Assembly (NCBI GenBank): GCA_910589315.1
Contig: CAJUTB010000023.1
Coordinates: forward strand, 1-42,564
Direction: 5' to 3'
DNA length: 42,564 bases
Source of the DNA: an uncultured Oscillibacter sp.
GTDB lineage: Bacteria; Bacillota; Clostridia; Oscillospirales; Oscillospiraceae
Made by a program: the position numbers and the translations under genes. Below the pieces are notes generated by a model, which was given only the letters and a program-made list of their open reading frames with translations, was not told the origin of the DNA and searched no databases. Shown here in pieces: positions 39,765 to 42,564 of this stretch. The stretch's first letter is position 1; each line of letters opens with the position of its first letter.

Positions 39765-39862
39765 TTCAAATTGGACCTGCTATTGCAAATGGCAATGAAA
39801 CGCCCGCGCCGTGAGGCGTGTCCCCCAATGGGCCGTTGACGAATTACGGCAGTGATTTTGAA

Positions 39863-40201
39863 TCAGCCCGGAGGCCATGTCATGTCGCGGCCGCTTAAAA
39901 CGTGGAAGTGTAAATGGAAGACGCTCTGACCGGCTTGCTCGCCAATATTGGAGACAACCCGGTAACTTTCCAGATGTTGCTCCTTGGCCAGCTTGGCAAT
40001 CACTTCAAAAATGTGACCGACAATGGAACCATTCTCCGCTGTAACTTCAGACACCGAACCAATATGCGCCTTTGGAATTACCAGAAAATGCGTGGGAGCC
40101 TGGGGCGCGATGTCCTTAAATGCAAAACACTGTTCGTCCTCATAAACCTTGCTGCTGGGAATTTCACCCGCGGCAATCTTGCAAAACAGACAATCCGACA
40201 T
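39863..40201 (-). CDS. HIT-family (HinT-like) nucleotide hydrolase
   Basis: 112 residues. Hydrolyses adenosine or related phosphoramidates. Seen: an N-terminal DCLFCKIAAGEIPSSKVYEDE with zinc-type cysteines, then HFLVIPKAHI and the histidine triad in SVFHLHFHVLSG. The ATG at 40199-40201 has AAGGAGGAAAA upstream; a longer open frame is not supported. It follows alaS and the DUF4250 gene, with 23 bp between. Confidence 0.93.
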   Translation of the reverse strand: MSDCLFCKIAAGEIPSSKVYEDEQCFAFKDIAPQAPTHFLVIPKAHIGSVSEVTAENGSIVGHIFEVIAKLAKEQHLESYRVVSNIGEQAGQSVFHLHFHVLSGRDMTWPPG

Positions 40202-40224
40202 TTGCTTTTTCCTCCTTCTTCTTC

Positions 40225-40398
40225 TTAAATAAATTGATTTCGCGCAGAATCGTACGCATAATTCAACGCGGAAAGCGCTTCGCATATCTGCGACTCACTC
40301 ACATCCAAAGACGCACACAGTTCTTTCAAACTTGCATATTCGTCCCTTAGCTTTGTATTGACAAAGCTAAGCAGAATCACCGGGTCCTTTGGAAGCAT
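40225..40398 (-). CDS. DUF4250 small protein
   Basis: 57 residues. Seen: MLPKDPVILLSFVNTKLRDEY, then ASLKELCASLDVSESQICEAL and YAYDSARNQF, matching the DUF4250 family of Firmicutes. The second half resembles a helix-turn-helix (LKELCASLDVSESQICEAL), so nucleic-acid binding is possible but unproven. The ATG at 40396-40398 follows the alaS stop by one base, so translation is coupled. Between alaS and hit. Confidence 0.82.
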   Translation of the reverse strand: MLPKDPVILLSFVNTKLRDEYASLKELCASLDVSESQICEALSALNYAYDSARNQFI

Positions 40399-40399
40399 T

Positions 40400-42564
40400 T
40401 CAGCCCAGCCTTTCCGCAATGAAATCATCTACCCCCGCCAGGGCATTGTCCAGCTTCAAAAGATCCGTGCCGCCGCCCATGGCGCTGTCCGCTTTGCCGC
40501 CGCCCTTGCCGCCGCAGCACGCACAAACCGACTTGATCAATTCGCCCGCCTTGATGCCTCTTTCGACAGCTTCCTTGCCGCAGACCGCCAAAAGACTGAT
40601 CTTGCCATCTTTTACCGAAGCCATTACGCCGACGACATTCGGTTCCTTGTCCCGAAGAAAATCGCCCATCTTTCGCAGCGTAGCCGCGTCCAGATCGTTC
40701 CTCTGCGCCGTCAGAACCTTCAAACCATGGACATCCTTCGCGCTCATCAGGAAGTTTCGCGCCTCACCCAAGGATGCCTCGGACTTGAATTTCTCCAAAG
40801 ACTGCTGTAAATCCTTGATTGCGGCCATTTGCTGGCTGATACGCATTTCCAAGTCACCCGGAGTTGTCTTCAGCATCTGAGCCGCATGGAGCAAAATGCT
40901 TTGGTTGCGATGAATTACTTCCAGCGTCAGCTTGCCAACGGTCGCCTCAATGCGCCGCACGCCAGAGGCCACGGAACTCTCGGACTTAATCCGGAACGGC
41001 CCAACCTTGGCCGTGTTGTCCAGATGGGTGCCGCCGCAGAATTCCATGGAAAAATCTCCCATTTCCACGACCCGGACAACATCGCCGTATTTCTCGCCAA
41101 AAACGGCAACCGCACCTTTCTTTTTGGCTTCCTCAATCGGAAGAACCTCTGTTACAACCGGATAACCCTCCAAAATGGCTCCGTTTACAATGCCGTCAAT
41201 TTTACTGAGCTGTTCCGGCGTAATGGCTTCAAAGTGCGTGAAGTCAAAACGAATGCGGTCCGGCTCCACCAGAGAACCGGCCTGGTGAACATGATCGCCC
41301 AGAACCTTTTTCAAGGCGGCGTCCAAGAGATGCGTAGCGCTGTGGGCGCGGCGGATGGCGGTGCGGCGTTCCACGTCAATCGCTGCCGTCACCGTGTCGC
41401 CAACCTTCAGCTCGCCGCTTTCTAACGTGCCGGTGTGCAGGAACTTGCCGCCCTTGTTTTTCTGAACGTCCTGCACCTGAAATACGCTGCTGCCAGCGGA
41501 AATCGTTCCATGGTCGGCGGTTTGGCCGCCCATTTCCGCATAGAATACGGTCTGGTCCAAAACGATGGTTGCCGCAGCTCCAGAGACGATTTCTTCCCGC
41601 AGCTCGCCGTCAACGACAATCGCCAGAACTTTGCCTTCTATGCGGTTCTGTTCATAGCCGGCAAACTCTGTGGCGGGCACGTCGGAACCAAATTCAATAC
41701 CGGCCCAGCCTAGATCGCCCAATGCTTCGCGGGCTTTACGGGCGCGAATGCGCTGTTCTTCCATCAGCTGATCAAACGCGGCGCGGTCAACGGTCATCCC
41801 CGCCTCCTCTACCATTTCAGCCGTCAGGTCAATCGGGAAGCCGAAGGTGTCGTAGAGCTTGAAGGCGTCCGCACCGGAAAACACCGTTTCGCCCCGCTCT
41901 TTATGATCGCTCAGAAGATCGTTGTAAATGCGGAGGCCGCCGTCAATGGTCTTGGCGAAGTTTTCCTCCTCTGTACGGATTACTTTTGTGATATATCCCT
42001 GTTTTTCCCGAAGGTCGGGGTAAGCTGTTTCGTTCTCTTGGACAACGGTATCCACCACTTCAAAAAGGAAGGGATGCTCCACGCCCAAAAGACGGCCATG
42101 CCGTGCGGCGCGGCGCAGAAGACGGCGAAGCACATAGCCTCGTCCCTCGTTGCTGGGAAGAACGCCGTCACAGATCATCATGACGGAAGACCGGATGTGG
42201 TCCGTAATAACCCGAAGGGACACGTCGGTTTTGTGGCTCTCGCCATAGTGCGCGTGGGTGATCTCGGACACCTTGTCGGTAATCTTCATCACGGTATCCA
42301 CATCAAACAGCGAATTCACGTTCTGGCACACGCAGGCCAGACGTTCCAGGCCCATTCCGGTATCAATGTTCTTGTTGGTCATTTCTTCATAGTGGCCTTC
42401 GCCATCGTTGACGAACTGAGAAAAGACGTTGTTCCAGACCTCAATATAGCGGTCACAGTCACAGCCGACGGTACAGCCGGGCTTGCCGCAGCCATGCTCC
42501 TCGCCGCGGTCATAATAAACCTCGGAACAGGGACCGCAGGGACCTGCGCCGTGCTCCCAGAAGT
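40400..42564 (-). CDS. alaS: Alanyl-tRNA synthetase, 5' end outside the window
   Basis: At least 721 residues seen; the N-terminus lies past the right edge. The first visible residues are FWEHGAGPCGPCSEVYYDR of the class II aminoacylation core, then WNNVFSQF and GMGLERLA. Editing-domain motifs HSATHLL and CGGTHLDN, with zinc-binding His and Cys, follow in the middle, and the C-terminal DHHA1 part has the glycine run CGGKGGGKADSAMGGG. The protein attaches alanine to tRNA and edits mischarged tRNAs. Reading begins in the third codon position set by the frame of TTC-TGG-GAG. The ATG at 42382 is internal and not the start. Confidence 0.97.
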   Translation of the reverse strand, partial: FWEHGAGPCGPCSEVYYDRGEEHGCGKPGCTVGCDCDRYIEVWNNVFSQFVNDGEGHYEEMTNKNIDTGMGLERLACVCQNVNSLFDVDTVMKITDKVSEITHAHYGESHKTDVSLRVITDHIRSSVMMICDGVLPSNEGRGYVLRRLLRRAARHGRLLGVEHPFLFEVVDTVVQENETAYPDLREKQGYITKVIRTEEENFAKTIDGGLRIYNDLLSDHKERGETVFSGADAFKLYDTFGFPIDLTAEMVEEAGMTVDRAAFDQLMEEQRIRARKAREALGDLGWAGIEFGSDVPATEFAGYEQNRIEGKVLAIVVDGELREEIVSGAAATIVLDQTVFYAEMGGQTADHGTISAGSSVFQVQDVQKNKGGKFLHTGTLESGELKVGDTVTAAIDVERRTAIRRAHSATHLLDAALKKVLGDHVHQAGSLVEPDRIRFDFTHFEAITPEQLSKIDGIVNGAILEGYPVVTEVLPIEEAKKKGAVAVFGEKYGDVVRVVEMGDFSMEFCGGTHLDNTAKVGPFRIKSESSVASGVRRIEATVGKLTLEVIHRNQSILLHAAQMLKTTPGDLEMRISQQMAAIKDLQQSLEKFKSEASLGEARNFLMSAKDVHGLKVLTAQRNDLDAATLRKMGDFLRDKEPNVVGVMASVKDGKISLLAVCGKEAVERGIKAGELIKSVCACCGGKGGGKADSAMGGGTDLLKLDNALAGVDDFIAERLG

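Larger units (their letters stand above)
39330..39862. other. 533-bp structured intergenic region
   Basis: No gene is supported between the convergent membrane-protein gene and the HIT gene; the few open frames have no ribosome binding site or family resemblance. The region holds at least four long hairpins and one repeat present in two opposite copies (39398-39472 and 39698-39764), listed separately. It may be a degenerate small mobile element or a structured RNA region with bidirectional termination. Confidence 0.6.

Noticed and set aside
1..42564. CRISPR array, phage or defence island
   Set aside because: No regularly spaced repeats, cas, integrase, toxin-antitoxin or restriction genes were seen; all genes are core or sporulation genes except the XRE cassette.

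Overview
This window reads as a chromosomal stretch from an anaerobic, endospore-forming, butyrate-producing Firmicute, most likely a Clostridia of the Oscillospiraceae type (my inference). The reasons are a complete spoIIIAA-AH operon, sipL and spoVM, a butyryl-CoA:acetate CoA-transferase, an IspH-ribosomal protein S1 fusion, DUF3343 and DUF4250 small proteins, and high-GC third-position codon use. Almost every gene lies on the minus strand; only a two-gene cassette at 38710-39329 is on the plus strand. I see no prophage, transposase, CRISPR array, rRNA or tRNA. Because the DNA is GC-rich, many long antisense open frames exist, but they are shadows.

Layout, read in the direction of minus-strand transcription (right to left). 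(1) 42564-39863: alaS (5' end cut by the window edge), a DUF4250 gene and a HIT hydrolase. (2) 39862-39330: a gene-free, strongly structured intergenic block with nested and inverted repeats. (3) 38710-39329 (plus): XRE regulator plus small membrane protein behind a promoter with two copies of one operator. (4) 38540-33843: spoIIIAA-AH behind a good sigma-E promoter match. (5) 33750-29731: asp23, nusB, a membrane protein, xseA, xseB, ispA. (6) 29614-24233: rpiR-type regulator, baiN-like flavoprotein, cmk, plsC, ispH-rpsA fusion. (7) 24031-22685: butyryl-CoA:acetate CoA-transferase with its own promoter and a candidate Rex site. (8) 22570-20838: carD, ispD, ispF. (9) 20697-19319: DUF3343 and a cysteine desulfurase. 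(10) 18980-2117: an 18-gene, about 17 kb run (cdaA, cdaR, rseC, DUF5685, dnaJ-like, yicC, remA, gmk, rpoZ, priA, def, fmt, Zn peptidase, rsmB, rlmN, prpC, prkC, rsgA) bounded by one strong promoter and one strong terminator. (11) 2016-114: a Gly/Cys-rich membrane peptide, spoVM and sipL.

How it works together: the cdaA-rsgA run joins c-di-AMP synthesis, GTP/omega/RNA polymerase supply, replication restart, protein N-terminal processing, rRNA methylation, PASTA kinase/phosphatase signalling and ribosome maturation, which are growth and envelope functions. Three isoprenoid steps (ispD, ispF, ispH) and a prenyl synthase (ispA) are spread over three neighbouring operons. Sporulation is represented twice: the SpoIIIA channel at one end, and SpoVM plus SipL (both expected to act with SpoIVA at the forespore surface) at the other. 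Both clusters carry near-identical candidate sigma-E promoters with exactly 14-bp spacers.

The most rewarding items are the 24-codon spoVM gene, which is easily missed, with the sigma-E-like promoter for sipL overlapping its stop codon; the double operator of the XRE cassette; the candidate Rex site at the butyrate gene; and the structured intergenic block at 39330-39862. I found no clearly new multi-gene defence or metabolic system.
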